64,000 nucleotides of DNA from Actinostola sp. cb2023 (GCA_033675265.1 JAUJYZ010000145.1:120001-184000), one strand, 5' to 3'. Counted from the stretch's first letter, positions 10,561 through 24,190 are shown. The notes: generated by a model not told the origin, from the sequence alone. Numbers and translations: made by a program.

Positions 10561-13500
10561 ATGCAGTTCCATGGAGTCGATGCTTTGGTCGACGAACAAC
10601 GTGTATACTACAAGGTATGTACTAGTTTGACTTTTAGTACTCTTTTTAGTAGTTCTCTCTTTAATTGAACAAGAGCTTATTCAGGCTTTAAAAAGAAAAC
10701 TTGAAGTCGTTCTTCAAACTTTGCGAATTTGCACCGACGCCGTCGTTTCCCGCCCAGTTTGAATGTAAATTTTGAAAGGCGGAAAAAAGGAATTATTCTA
10801 TGTCTTTTTAATACAAATGTACAATTCTACTTCTTACCAGGTATTTCTTTCTTGATTTCAGGAGTGAAAATCACTGGAATTCGGTTGAAACTCCTCGAGG
10901 CGAAGGGTCTCGTCATGTGACTGTCGCCCAAGTAGACAAATACGACGAGTAAGGTAAACAAATTTGTAAATCTTTGTTGTTACTTATTTTTATAGTATTC
11001 ATTATGCTTGTACTTCTGGATTTTTTTTCAAAAAGTGCGGGAATGTTTTGAATTACTGCCTAAATTTCGGGATAATTTTGGGTGCAGAGGGTGTTTGGGT
11101 AAGGTTTGGAGGGGAGCGGGTAAAGTTTTTTCAGAATACATTTGCCGATTTGAGTGTAGAGGGGTGATATGAATTTTATGACAAAAATAAGGATCCTAAG
11201 GTCGCCTAAATCAGTACTATTTCTCGAAAAGAGCGGGATTTTTGCTCCAAAATTTCGAGATATTTTTGAGGGAGGAAGGGGTGGAGAAATTTCAATTCTT
11301 TCGCGTTTTAAAAATTTCCAAAGTTTTTTATGCAGAGGGGGTGAGGAAAGGGAGAGTTATTTCGAATTTTCATCGAAAAACGCGGGAATTTCTTTTGCGG
11401 AAAATATTCTGTTTTTTTAATGCAGAGGGGGTGGGGAAAAGGACGGTTTTGGTGAGATTTTGAGAGGGAATCGAAAGAGGGGGGAAGGATCTTTCTTTTT
11501 AGTGTGGAGAAGTGTGGGGTAATTCCAGGGGAGGAGAGAAAGATTTATGCCAGGAGGGGGTAGGGAGATATTTTTGTCTTTTATTTTAAATTCATTTCTT
11601 ATCAGGTATTTATTTCTTGTTTTCAGGTTGAAACTCCTCGAGGCGAAGGTTCTCGTCATGTGACCATCGCCCAAGCATACAAATACAATGACCAAGGTAA
11701 AAATCTTTGTTTTCACTTATTTTTATAGTATTCATTATGCTTGCACTTCTTCTTCTTTTTTTAAAGTGTGGGGATTTCTTTAATTAGCGCCAACATTTCT
11801 GGGAGGACGGTTTTGGTGAGATTTTGAGAGGGAATCGAAAGAGGGGGGAAGGATCTTTCTTTTTAGTGTGGAGATGTGTGGGGTAAGTCCAGGGCAGGAG
11901 GGAAAGATTTATGCCAGGAGGGGGTAGGGAGATATTTTTGTCTTTTATTTTAATTTTTTTCTTATCAGGTATTTATTTCTTGTTTTCAGGTTGAAACTCC
12001 TCGAGGCGAAGGTTCTCGTTATGTGACCATCGCCCAAACATACAAATACAATGACCAAGGTAAAAATCTTTGGTTTCACTTATTTTTATAGTATTCATTA
12101 TGCTTGCACTTCTTTTTTTTTTTAAAGTGTGGGAATTTCTTTAATTAGCGCCAACATTTCTGGATAATTTTGGGTGTGGAGGGTGTGTAAGAAGGGTTTT
12201 TTCAGAATACATTTGAGTGGAGAGGGGAGAGAGGAATTTTTATGACAAAAATGAGGACTAAGGTCACATAAATCTTTGTGTTTACATATTTTTATATAGT
12301 ATTCATTATTACACAACTTGTAATCTTACATTACAAATACGAGTACAAATATGACAGCGTATTACACGTTTTAGAATTCGGACACGTCAATTTTGCGCGC
12401 GCGCTCAGTTTGTTTCTTGTTTTGTCCGGTCGCAAATAAAAAGAAAGAGAAAAAGACGTTTGTTTTTTGTTAATTTTGTTGTCGTATAATAAACAATTTA
12501 TGACACGGGTAGTTGTGTAATACGGCTGGATATTTTTACGAGTCGTGCGTATTTTGACTCGCCTACGGCTCGTCAAAATACGCACGACTCGTAAAAATAT
12601 CCAGCCGTATTACACAACTACCCGTGTAATAACCTCTATTTATACTATTTCTCGAAAAGAGCGGTTTTTTTTGCGCCAACATTTCAGGATATGGATCGGA
12701 AGGAGTGAAGAAATTTAAATTATTTTGCGTTTTAACAATTTCTAGAGTTTTCTATGCAGAGGGGGTGGGGGGAAAGGACGGTTTTGGTGGAAGGAGACAA
12801 AGATTTTTGAGAGGGAAAGAGTTATTTCGAATTTTCGTCGAAAAGTGCTGCAATTTCTTTTGTGGGAAATTTTCTGTGTTTTTTTTTTTATTGCAGAGGG
12901 GGTGTGGGGGAAAGGACGGTTTTGGTGGGAAAAGGGTAAAGATTTTTGAGAGGGAAAGAGTTATTTCGAATTTTCGTCGAAAAGCACGGGAATTTCATTT
13001 GTTTAAAATGTTATGTTTTTTTTATGCAGAGGGGGTGGGGAAAAGGACGGTTTTGGTGAGATTTTGAGAGGGAATCGAAAGAGGGGGGAAGGATCTTTCT
13101 TTTTAGTGTGGAGACGTGTGGGGTAATTCCAGGGGAGGAGGGAAAGATTTATGCCAGGAGGGGGTAGGGAGATATTTTTGTCTTTTATTTTAAATTTATT
13201 TCTTATCAGGTATTTATTTCTTGTTTTCAGGTTGAAACACCTCGAGGCGAAGGTTCTCGTCATGTGACCATCGCCCAAGCATACAAATACAACGACCAAG
13301 GTAAAAATCTTTGGTTTCACTTATTTTTATAGTATTCATTATGCTTGTACTTCTGGGTTTTTTTCAAAAGTGTGGGAATTTCTTTATCACCAAAAGATTG
13401 GAATATGTTTGAGCAAGGAGGGGACGGGTTAAAATTAGGAGGGGAGGAAATAGGGAGAAGAGTAATTTGAAATTGTCATCCAAACGTGCTGGAATTTCAT

Positions 13501-14711
13501 TCATCCAAAAATTTCAGAATACATGTGAGTGGGGAGGGGTAGGGGAATTTTTTTTGACAAAATGTCTGATTTGTTTAGTATCTATAATGGGGGAAGGGAG
13601 GGTTTGGTAGGTGGGGATAACATTTTTTTTGAGAAGAGGAGATTGACCTTATTCCAGAATAGGAATACACAGAATAATATGGCCCTAAATCGCTGTCACG
13701 CAGCTACTGTCCCGACTGTAAAATAAAACATTACAAGTACAGTTAGGAATTTTAAATATGCTGAAATAAAAGCATCCAAGTGTTTATTCCATGTATTTCT
13801 ATTCTGGAATAGGGTCAATCGAATGCACCCTTAAAAGCTTGAGAATTTTCAATTGTGCCAAAATTTTAGTATTTTGGTGTGAGGATATGAAAGGGTTATT
13901 GCTTCTCTCATGTTCTCCCAACATCCTGCGTGTTTAGATCTGAGAGTATATAAAACAGAAAACTGTAAAGTTTTTTTAAGAAGAAGAGAGGATGAAGTCG
14001 TTTGTGCCACAATTTCACGTGTAAATGTTTGGTGGGAACTGAATTATTTTTGTGGGGAGAGGGGGGGGGGGAGAGGGGATAAGTATTTTTTTGCACTCTA
14101 CATTTATTAGAAACTTTTGGTGTGGAAATATTGTATGGAAATATTGCGTGGTTGCATGAACAAAGCAGCGTTATTTTATTGACATTCATTTTTGGGGTAG
14201 GGCTTCCATATTGGGGGGGGTGGGGGATTGGTGGCATGGGGGGGGGGTGATGTGGGGGGCATGGGGGGGGTTTGATGGGGTGGGGGTGTGGTGGGGTTGG
14301 TGTCATGGGGTGGGGTTGGTGGCATGAGGTGGGGGTTGGTGGCATGGGGGGGGGGATTGGTGGTGTGTGGGGGGGGGATTGGTGGTGTGTGTGGTGGGGG
14401 GGGGGGGGTGGTGTGTGTGTGTGGGGGGGGGGGGGGGTATGCTTCCTGTGTTAGGTATTGCATCTGAGCCTCTGCATAATTTTAATATAATTATTTATTT
14501 TAAATTCTTTGTTTGCATATATTACAGCATCTACAAGCCAATGGTGATGTCATGGATTGCATATATTACAGCGTATATCTGTACAAGAGTGATATCATGG
14601 ATTGCATACTGCATCCACAAGCCTAGAGTGATGTCATGGATTGCATATCAGTACAGCACCTACAAGCACAAGTCTAGAGTGATGTCATGGATTCTAATAA
14701 AGAACAGATGA
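10561..14711 (+). CDS. Hypothetical small gene with alternative cassette exons
   Basis: Exon 1 (10561-10614) starts at an ATG with an in-frame TGA 12 nt upstream and encodes MQFHGVDALVDEQRVYYK, with donor AAG|GTATGT. Phase-compatible 70-nt cassettes follow at 11627-11696, 11990-12059 and 13231-13300. Each is bounded by TTTTCAG and AAG|GTAAAA and encodes VETPRGEGSRHVTIAQAY plus KYNDQ. Because 70 is not a multiple of three, only one cassette can be used without shifting frame. A terminal exon with acceptor ATTACAG at 14572 would complete the split codon and run to TGA at 14709-14711 (RVMSWIAY repeats). An earlier acceptor at 14527 would stop quickly instead. AATAAA occurs near 14697. I do not recognise the protein. 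Exon 1 and the cassettes are fairly convincing; the terminal exon is a guess. Confidence 0.35.
10884..13300 (+). repeat. Four tandem copies of an exon-containing segment
   Basis: The 70-nt exon-like core occurs at 10884-10953, 11627-11696, 11990-12059 and 13231-13300. Copies 2-4 also share the preceding TATTTATTTCTTGTTTTCAG, the following intron start, and G-rich intron blocks (aggacggttttggtgag, agagggggtgggg). Copy 1 lacks the AG directly before the core and ends in an in-frame TAA. Intron similarity indicates recent tandem duplication. Confidence 0.85.
12503..12627. mobile_element. Perfect 56-bp palindrome, 13-bp loop
   Basis: 12503-12558 is the exact reverse complement of 12572-12627, starting acacgggtagttgtgtaata. 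The loop is CG-rich. The arms are identical, so the insertion is young or gene-converted. It lies in an intron of the cassette-exon locus. Confidence 0.85.
13648..13826. mobile_element. Short MITE-like inverted repeat
   Basis: The ends ttgaccttattccagaatag and ctattctggaatagggtcaa are inverted copies about 175 bp apart. No coding potential. Confidence 0.6.
14195..14440. repeat. G-rich GGGGGATTGGTGGCATG minisatellite
   Basis: A degenerate G-rich array (units like ggggttggtggcatg) degrades into (GT)n and poly-G. Many GGG runs give strong quadruplex potential on the plus strand. Confidence 0.85.
14515..14700 (+). repeat. Four degenerate 40-50 bp direct repeats
   Basis: Four copies end in gtgatgtcatggattgcata, separated by variable ctacaag segments. 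The third and fourth share agtctagagtgatgtcatgg-type sequence. They may be the terminal exon of the locus at 10.5 kb or simply non-coding repeats. Confidence 0.6.
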
Positions 14712-14714
14712 AGA

Positions 14715-16628
14715 CTTCGAACATGTGGCGTAAAACCCACATGCAAGGTTCATTGAACTTTTCTTATTTGGGGTATCCCTCTCTTAGACTTTCAAAATAT
14801 TTGGCAATGTAAACCATCTGTTGTTGTTGTGTAGTTGTTTGTTTCGTAGTCGCTGGAAATTGCAGTGACTACGCATTCAGGTCTAGGGCTTTTGTCTTGA
14901 CACCATACACCCTGACAGAGATGGAGGATTCTTCTTTTTAACTTAATTTAATTTTTTGGGATTTAAGTAAATCTGTGTTCAGTTTTGGTCTCGTCCGCAC
15001 GACACATTTGTCTTCAAATTTTAGTTGATCTGCGCACAGGCTCTTAGGTAAGGTTAGAAGAATCCTCTGTTACTGGCAGTGGTAAAGAAAAACTGTTTCT
15101 TATTCATAAAACTTTTTTTTTTGCACTCTGGCATCTCTTAGATTTCCTCACGTTTCGGTTATTATGAATAAGAAAACGGTTCCAAATTTTGCCGAGATTG
15201 ATAACTCCAAATTTGAGGAAATGGGAAATTTAGCTTATATAGGGTTGGATCATTTTTGACCTGTTATCACATCTCGTTGTCCTGCGTCACTTGGTGGTAA
15301 TTGGCTGTTATTTCATGGTGAATTTCTCTGTGGCAAAATACCATTAATTTTGCCAGTCAAGATGAAAGCTATTAGTTAGATGGGGAATTACTATGTCATA
15401 TCCATCATTGAGGCAGTTGCACTTGGACCTACATATCTTATTCATGTAGTTTTATACTACATGTACCAATATATGTAGGCAGAGGATCGACTTCGCATTG
15501 GGTTAAAGGTAGGCCATTGTTAGGATTTAAGACTGTTCTTATATTTCCAAGTGTATTCTTACTGAGGGTCCTTTATATGGTGGGACTAGCCTGTGAAGCC
15601 ATAGACTGGACCTCCTCTTTAATGGATATGACATCATGTTAATAATAATAATAATTTATTATTATTATTATTATTATTTATGGTTACTGTAATTCCTCCT
15701 TTTGTAAAGTTTATAGGTTAAGGCTTAGGAAATGGTTCTTAGAAATTCCCACGAAACATGAATGTATACAAGAAAGTTAATTAAGCTCTCTTTGTATGCA
15801 TGGTTTCAATTATTGTATTACAACAATTCATGCAAACTTTGTCATGCGTTGATTATTTAAACAAACTTAAACACTGGGCGGTGTCCATCTATTGTTTCAC
15901 AGTTTGTTTAACAATAGATGATGCCATCCGAGGTTTAAACTTTGTTTAAATGATCGGCTGTGGGGTTGGATTTTAGTTCAAACATAGATTATTAGTAATT
16001 AAATTAGCTGTGTGTCTACATGTATTTCCGGCTGCGCTTTCGATCATACATTAAATTAGCTAATGGGAAGCATGACAAAGTTTACTTGGTTCAATTTGAG
16101 ATGCTTTACATCTTAAATACACCAAGTGCATGATTAATATTCATGTTATGCTATAGATTTAATAGTTAGTTTTAATAATTAATTAAATTAATTAAATTAA
16201 TATTAATTATTAATACAATTTTGGCCTGTCAGAGTACTTGAAAAAAGCTAGATCTAATATTTTAAACTTTAAGTTGGGCCCATTAAAGCTCGGGTGGTAG
16301 ATCTCCGACAGTTCCCCTTCCAGGGATTATAAAAATAATAATAATCATCATCAATAATTATACAGTAGAATGTGTTTGCGGACTAAGCTTAGGCTGTTAA
16401 TTATTGGCCGCGCGCTTCGTTTCTGTGTCCTCCGACAAAAAGTACTCTGACAATTATTTTGGCATAAAAAATAATATTTCTTCAATGGTGATATGTCTTG
16501 GCTATTCATCTTCGTTTGGTGTCGTTGTTTCAAGTTGATAATATACACTATACTTGTCAAGTATAGTGTATATTATACATGCAGTGACGATGGCAGTGGC
16601 TGTTGATACTGTACAACTTGTTATGGCT

Positions 16629-16659
<31 letters not shown>

Positions 16660-17470
16660 TGTGTGTGTGTGTGTGTGTGTGGTTGCATTCACTATATGAA
16701 CGTCAGCTTGGTTTCATGCTATTTTGGCTTCATCTCTTCAATGGCTGCAAGTTATCATTGCATGATAGAGGATTTGGTAAGTATTTGCACAATCTGGCAA
16801 TTCGCAATACTCATTCCCATTTCTTTTCCTTTTAAGAAATTCATCCAAGAGGTAAGTTAGGTCTAGCGAAGAGGTATATCATGTATCACATACAAATTAA
16901 CTCATTATGAAATAGAATATTTAGCTAAAACAACGATCTGACATCAATCAACTGATGAAATTTGAAAAAGGAAAATATGAGAAATGTAATAAATGCAAAC
17001 TGGATGAATCTGAACAATGGCACAATAAATGAATATGAAAAGTGATTGCAAATCAAATAGATGATGTACATGCTGCAAGTGCAAATTACAGAGAAATGTT
17101 GATCCAAACTTGATAGATCGTGGATTAAAACCACTGAAATGGATGCTAAATACAGCTGCAATCTGAATGACAATCTTGTATAATTATTGAATATATGAAA
17201 ATAATATTATTAATATTATTGCATATTAAATTCTAGTTTTATTGTTTCAGATTATCTACCAAGAGGTAAGATAAGGTTGCACTGAATGGTAAAGATAATG
17301 TATCACAGTTTAAATGTATTGTATGCTTAAGTAATGCAAATTTTAAAGGCAGATCGATGTATGGAATCAACTGATACAAACTTGAAATATATTGATGAAA
17401 AAAAAATATTGAGAAAAAGAAAGTGAACTGAATGAAATACATGAAAAATCAATCCACATAATGAACACAG
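14715..17470. other. AT-rich intergenic sequence, no gene seen
   Basis: Nothing coding is recognised. It holds imperfect inverted repeats at about 14925-15075 (ggattcttctt / agaagaatcc), 15085-15185 (ttcttattcat / atgaataagaa) and 15840-15955 (tttaaacaaac / gtttaaac), an ATT microsatellite near 15640-15680, a palindrome tatacactatacttg-caagtatagtgtata at 16545-16575, and (GA)n(GT)n at 16630-16681. Confidence 0.6.
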
Positions 17471-17479
17471 ATTACAATT

Positions 17480-18620
17480 GAAATAATAAATAAGAAAAAC
17501 ATTGATGTACTGAACAGAACCTGGGATTGAATTCTGCTGGATGATGAAGAATAATGATTATAATATTTGCACAATTCAAATCACAATGAATACAGATTAC
17601 AATTGAAATGACATTGAAAATGAATAAGAAAAACATTGATGTACTGAACAGAACCTGGGATTGAATTCTGCTGGATGATGAAGAATAATGATTATAATAT
17701 TTGCACAATTCAAATCACAATGAATACAGATTACAATTGAAATGACATTGAAAATGAATAAGAAAAACATTGATGTACTGAACAGAACCTGGGATTGAAT
17801 TCTGCTGGATGATGAAGAATAATGATTATAATATTTGCACAATTCAAATCACAATGAATACAGATTACAATTGAAATGACATTGAATTAATGAATAAGAA
17901 AAACATTGATGTACTGAACAGAACCTGGGATTGAATTCTGCTGATGATGATGAAGAATAATGATTATAATATTTGCACAATTCAAATCACAATGAATACA
18001 GATTACAATTGAAATGACCATTGAAAATAAATAAGAAAAACATTGATGTACTGAACAGAACCTGGGATTGAATTCTGCTGGATGATGAAGAATAATGATT
18101 ATAATATTTGCACAATTCAAATCACAATGAATACAGATTACAATTGAAATGACATTGAATTAATGAATAAGAAAAACATTGATGTACTGAACAGAACCTG
18201 GGATTGAATTCTGCTGGATGATGAAGAATAATGATTATAATATTTGCACAATTCAAATCACAATGAATACAGATTACAATTGAAATGACATTGAATTAAT
18301 GAATAAGAAAAACATTGATGTACTGAACAGAACCTGGGATTGAATTCTGCTGGATGATGAAGAATAATGATTATAATATATTTGCACAATTTCACAATGA
18401 ATACAGATTACAATTGAAAATTGAAAATGAATAAGAAAAACATTGATGTACTGAACAGAACCAGAGAAGAATGATTATAATATTTGCACAATTCAACTAA
18501 CACAATGAAAATGACATTGAAATAATGAAAATGAATAAGAAAAACATTGATGTACTGAACAGAACCTGGGATTGAATTCTGCTGGATGATGAAGAATAAT
18601 GATTATAATATTTGCACAAT
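17480..18620. repeat. About 134-bp tandem repeat, about nine copies
   Basis: The unit contains gaaaaacattgatgtactg, aacagaacctgggattgaat and gatgatgaagaataatgatt. Start-to-start spacing is about 134 bp in the first copies. The last copies are shortened. Open frames in it are periodic shadows. Confidence 0.95.
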
Positions 18621-18690
18621 GGCAACCATGTGCCACTACCATTGGAAATCAAGAAAACAATAGGTTATAAACTCTATCCATTAGATAATA

Positions 18691-18727
18691 AGTACTCAAA
18701 CTAATAATTATTATTAGTTTGAGTACT
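18691..18727. other. Perfect hairpin
   Basis: agtactcaaactaataatt is followed directly by its inverse, giving an arm of about 18 bp with almost no loop. It separates the 134-bp array from the next one. Confidence 0.7.
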
Positions 18728-18789
18728 TTTTCTCTGTATATTTTGTTTTCATTTCAGATTGACATTGATGCACAACACTTTGTACAGTG

Positions 18790-19700
18790 AATGACGAAGA
18801 GATAACAAGGAGATATCAGTGGTGACAGATGACAAATTGACACATCAGTGGTAACATGATGATGATGACATCGAAGATACAGTGTCAGTGGTGACAGATG
18901 ACAATGATACATCAGTGGTAACATGATGATGATGACATCGAAGATATCAGTGGTAACATGATGATGACATCGAAGATATCAGTGGTGACAGATGATGATG
19001 ATGACATCGAAGATACAGTGTCAGTGGTGACAGATGACAGTGGTAACATGATGATGATGATAAGTGGTGAGTATGTGGAGAATAAGATCAATAACGGTGG
19101 TGACATGATGATGATGACATCGATGGAGAGATATCAGTGGTGACTGTAATGATGATGATAATGTACACAATGACACATCAGTGGTAACATGATGATGATG
19201 ACATCGAAGATATCAGTGGTGACAGATGGCAATGACAAGAAGATATCAGTGGTGACAGATGAAAATGACATATCAGTGGTAACATGATGATGATGATAAG
19301 TGGTGAGTATGTGGAGAATAAGATCAACATGCAATAACGTCATGGATATCAGTGGTAACAGATGGAGATGATTATGATAAGTGGTGAGTATGTGGAGAAT
19401 AACATCAACATGCAATAACATTTTTCTCAAAAATGGAAATCAGTAGGATATGATGATCAGAGATGATGATGATGATGATGACAAGTGGTTAGTACACAGA
19501 AAATAACTTTCATGGATATCAGTGGTAACTGTAATGATGATGATAAGTGGTAAGTACACATCGAGAATAAGATCAACATGCAATAACTTCATGGATCGGA
19601 TATCAGTGGTAAAAGATGATGATGATGACAAGTGGCAAGTACATAGAGGATAAGGACAACATACAATAACTTCATGGATATAATGATAACAGATGATGAC
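18790..19700. repeat. Degenerate GATGATGATGACATCGAAGA repeat field
   Basis: Irregular copies of a roughly 36-45 bp unit built from gatgatgatgacatcgaag, atatcagtggtgacagatg and aagtggtgagtatgtgg. The later part grades into the 86-bp satellite, which begins in the same gataacagatgatgatgac phrase, suggesting a common origin. Confidence 0.85.
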
Positions 19701-21715
19701 AACACATGATTAGCATAGGATAACATCGGCACTTGCAATATTCATAGATCTCATTTTTCTCAAAAATGATAACAGATGATGATGACGACACATGATTAGC
19801 ATAGGATAACATCGGCACTTGCAATATTCAGAGATCTCATTTTTCTCAAAAATGATAACAGATGATGATGACGACACATGATTAGCATAGGATAACATCG
19901 GCACTTGCAATATTCATAGATCTCATTTTTCTCAAAAATGATAACAGATGATGATGACGACACATGATTAGCATAGGATAACATCGGCACTTGCAATATT
20001 CATAGATCTCATTTTTCTCAAAAATGATAACAGATGGTGATGACGACACATGATTAGCATAGGATAACATCGGCACTTGCAATATTCATAGACCTCATTT
20101 TTCTCAAAAATGATAACAGATGATGATGACGACACATGATTAGCATAGGATAACATCAGCACTTGCAATATTCATAGACCTCATTTTTTCTCAAAAATGA
20201 TAACAGATGGTGATGACGACACATGATTAGCATAGGATAACATCGGCACTTGCAATATTCATAGATCTCATTTTTCTCAAAAATGATAACAGATGATGAT
20301 GACGACACATGATTAGCATAGGATAACATCGGCACTTGCAATATTCATAGATCTCATTTTTCTCAAAAATGATAACAGATGATGATGATGACACATGATT
20401 AGCATAGGATAACATCGGCACTTGCAATATTCATAGATCTCATTTTTCTCAAAAATGATAACAGATGGTGATGACGACACATGATTAGCATAGGATAACA
20501 TCGGCACTTGCAATATTCATAGATCTCATTTTTCTCAAAAATGATAACAGATGATAACATCGGCACTTGCAATATTCATAGATCTCATTTTTCTCAAAAA
20601 TGATAACAGATGATGATGACGACACATGATTAGCATAGGATAACATCGGCACTTGCAATATTCATAGATCTCATTTTTCTCAAAAATGATAACAGATGGT
20701 GATGACGACACATGATTAGCATAGGATAACATCGGCACTTGGAATATTCATAGATCTCATTTTTCTCAAAAATGATAACAGATGATGATGATGACGACAC
20801 ATGATTAGCATAGGATAACATAAGCACTTGCAATATTCATAGATCTCATTTTTCTCAAAAATGATAACAGATGGTGATGACGACACATGATTAGCATAGG
20901 ATAACATCGGCACTTGCAATATTCAGAGATCTCATTTTTTTCTCAAAATGATAACAGATGATGATGACGACACATGATTAGCATAGGATAACATTGGCAC
21001 TTGCAATATTCATAGATCTCATTTTTCTCAAAAATGATAACAGATGATGATGACGACACATGATTAGCATAGGATAACATCGGCACTTGCAATATTCATA
21101 GATCTCATTTTTCTCAAAAATGATAACAGATGATGATGACGACACATGATTAGCATAGGATAACATCAGCACTTGCAATATTCATAGATCTCATTTTTCT
21201 CAAAAATGATAACAGATGGTGATGACGACACATGATTAGCATAGGATAACATCGGCACTTGCAATATTCATAGATCTCATTTTTCTCAAAAATGATAACA
21301 GATTCATGATGATGACACATGATTAGCATAGGATAACATCGGCACTTGCAATATTCATAGATCTCATTTTTCTCAAAAATGATAACAGATGGTGATGACG
21401 ACACATGATTAGCATAGGATAACATCGGCACTTGCAATATTCATAGATCTCATTTTTCTCAAAAATGATAACAGATGGTGATGACGACACATGATTAGCA
21501 TAGGATAACATCGGCACTTGCAATATTCATAGATCTCATTTTTTCTCAAAAATGATAACAGATGATGATGACGACACATGATTAGCATAGGATAACATCG
21601 GCACTTGCAATATTCATAGATCTCATTTTTCTCAAAAATGATAACAGATGACGACACATGATTAGCATAGGATAACATCGGCACTTGCAATATTCATAGA
21701 TCTCATTTTTCTCAA
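19700..21715. repeat. 86-bp tandem repeat, about 23 copies
   Basis: A highly homogeneous array. The unit includes cacatgattagcataggat, aacatcggcacttgcaatat and tcatagatctcatttttctc. Variation is mostly in the number of GAT/GAC triplets. One unit is shortened near 20550 and one carries an insertion near 21300. Homogeneity suggests recent expansion or gene conversion. Confidence 0.97.
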
Positions 21716-22039
21716 ACAAGGCTCTTAGTCATTTGTTCATAATTATCAGAGTTATCCAAGATAATTTAAATGAATGGAGTGAGTATTAATGATAACTATG
21801 CATGTACATGCCAAGCTAAACTAAACTTAAACAATGATAAATCTTAAAGTTATTAAAAACCATTAAATTCCTAAACTAAATCATTTTAAAATACTTAAGT
21901 AACTAAACAACTAAATCTAAATAGAAATTAGATTTTGGATAACTCTGTTTATTGGACAAAGTGTCTGATTTCTTTGTTTGATTGAAAAACATTTGCTCAG
22001 GTTTTGAAACCATTGATCAAAAGGATTTTGTTGTGCACT

Positions 22040-22490
22040 TAGATTTGAAAAATTGTTCTTGAAAATGATACATGCAAATCAAAAATCCAAGAACAGTGTA
22101 GATGGAGTTACTGATGATACAATGGACATAGAACCAACAATGACAATCGTATTTTGCTCAGGTTTTGGAACCTGGCATTGATCAAAAGGAATTTGTTGTG
22201 CACTTATAGATTCGAAAAATTGTTCTTGAAATTGATACATGCAAATCAAAAATCCATGAACAGTGTAGATGGAGTTAATGATGATACAATGGACATAGAA
22301 CCAACAATGACAATCGTATTTTGCTCAGGTTTTGGAACCTGGCATTGATCAAAAGGAATTTGTTGTGCAGGCTTAGATTCGAAATTAAAAGTTATCCAAG
22401 ATAATTTAAATGAAATTGATACATGCAAATCAAAAATCCATAAACAGTCTAGATGGAGTTACTGATGATACAATGGACATAACCAACAAT
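22040..22490. repeat. Three longer repeats related to the 100-bp satellite
   Basis: Three copies spaced about 160-180 bp contain tttgctcaggttttggaacc, atacatgcaaatcaaaaatc and gatgatacaatggacatag. They share the last two segments with the downstream 100-bp array, so they look like an ancestral or flanking form. Confidence 0.85.
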
Positions 22491-22784
22491 GACAATACTA
22501 TATACTATATATATATGCACAATGTCTTAAAGAGGAAAACTCCTTTTTTTTGTAGATTTCAAAGAGTAGTTTTAGACAAAAGTAGCATTGAAAAAGACAT
22601 TTTTCGGTCAAAACAAAAAGGAAAGGTTTCTCAAGAAATGGCAAAATATTACAAAAAGTATTAAAGTATAGACCCAGCAAAAGGCAAACACTATTTACAA
22701 CATAGTATTGTTATTGCTATCAATATATTTATAACAATATATATTATAATTCATAGTAGCTTATTGAAAGCTTATTGATAATTG

Positions 22785-24190
22785 TGGAGGTAAGTATTCA
22801 TGCAAATCAGAAATCCATGTACAATGTCTGGATGGAGTTACTGATGATACAATGGACATAGAACCAACAATGGCAATCGTGGAGGTCAGTATTCATGCCA
22901 ATCAGAAATCCATGTACAATGAAGCCTGGATGGAGTTATTGATGATACAATAGACATAGAACCAACAATGACAATTGTGGAGGTCAGTATTCATGTGAAT
23001 CAGAAATCCATGTACAATGAAGCCAGGATGGAGTTACTGATGATACAATGGACATAGAACCAACAATGGCAATCGTGGAGGTCAGTATTCATGGGAATCA
23101 GAAATCCATGTACAATGCAGTCTGGATGGAGTTACTGATGATACAATGGACATAGAACTAACAATGGCAATTGTGGAGGTCAGTATTCATGCAAATCAGA
23201 AATCCATGTACAATGCACAGTCTGGATGGAGTTACTGATGATACAATGGACATAGAACCAACAATGGCAATCGTGGAGGTCAGTATTCATGCGAATCAGA
23301 AATCCATGTACAATGCAGTCTGGATGGAGTTACTGATGATACAATGGACATAGAACCAACAATGGCAATTGTGGAGGTCAGTATTCATGCGAATCAGAAA
23401 TCCATGTACAATGCACAGTCTGGATGGAGTTACGGGTGATACAATGGACATAGAACCAACAATGGCAATCGTGGAGGTCAGTATTCATGCGAATCAGAAA
23501 TCCATGTACAATGCACAGTCTGGATGGAGTTACTGATGATACAATGGACATAGAACCAACAATGGCAATCGTGGAGGTCGGTATTCATGCGAATCAGAAA
23601 TCCATATACAATGCACAGTCTGGATGGAGTTACTGATGATACAATGGACATAGAACCAACAATGGCAATCATGGAGGTCAGTATTCACAAGAATCAGAAA
23701 TCCATGTACAATGCACAGTCTGGAAGGAGTTACTGATGATACAATGGACATAGATCCAACAATGGCAATCGTGGAGGTCAGTATTCACAAGAATCAGAAA
23801 TCCATGTACAATGCACAGTCTGGATGGAGTTACTGATGATACAATGGACATAGAACCAACAATGGCAATCATGGAGGTCAGTATTCATGCAAATCAGAAA
23901 TCCATGTACAATGCACAGTCTGGATGGAGTTACGGGTGATACAATGGACATAGAACCAACAATAGCAATCGTGGAGGTCAGTATTCATGCAAATCACAAA
24001 TCCATGTACAATGCACAGTCTGGATGGAGTTACTGATGATACAATGGACATAGAACCAACAATGGCAATCGTGGAGGTCAGTATTCATGCGAATCAGAAA
24101 TCCAAGGTCAAAAAGTCTGGATGGAGTTACTGATGATATACAATGGACATAGAACCAACAATGGCAATCGCGGAGGTCAGTATTCATGGA
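22785..24190. repeat. 100-bp tandem repeat, about 14 copies
   Basis: The unit contains gtggaggtcagtattcatgc, gaatcagaaatccatgtaca and tggatggagttactgatgat, then acaatggacatagaacc. Spacing is 100 bp in most copies (for example 23471 to 23571). Confidence 0.95.

Noticed and set aside
19700..21715. CRISPR-like regular array
   Set aside because: Units are uniform along their whole 86 bp with no unique spacers, and the context is a eukaryotic genome.
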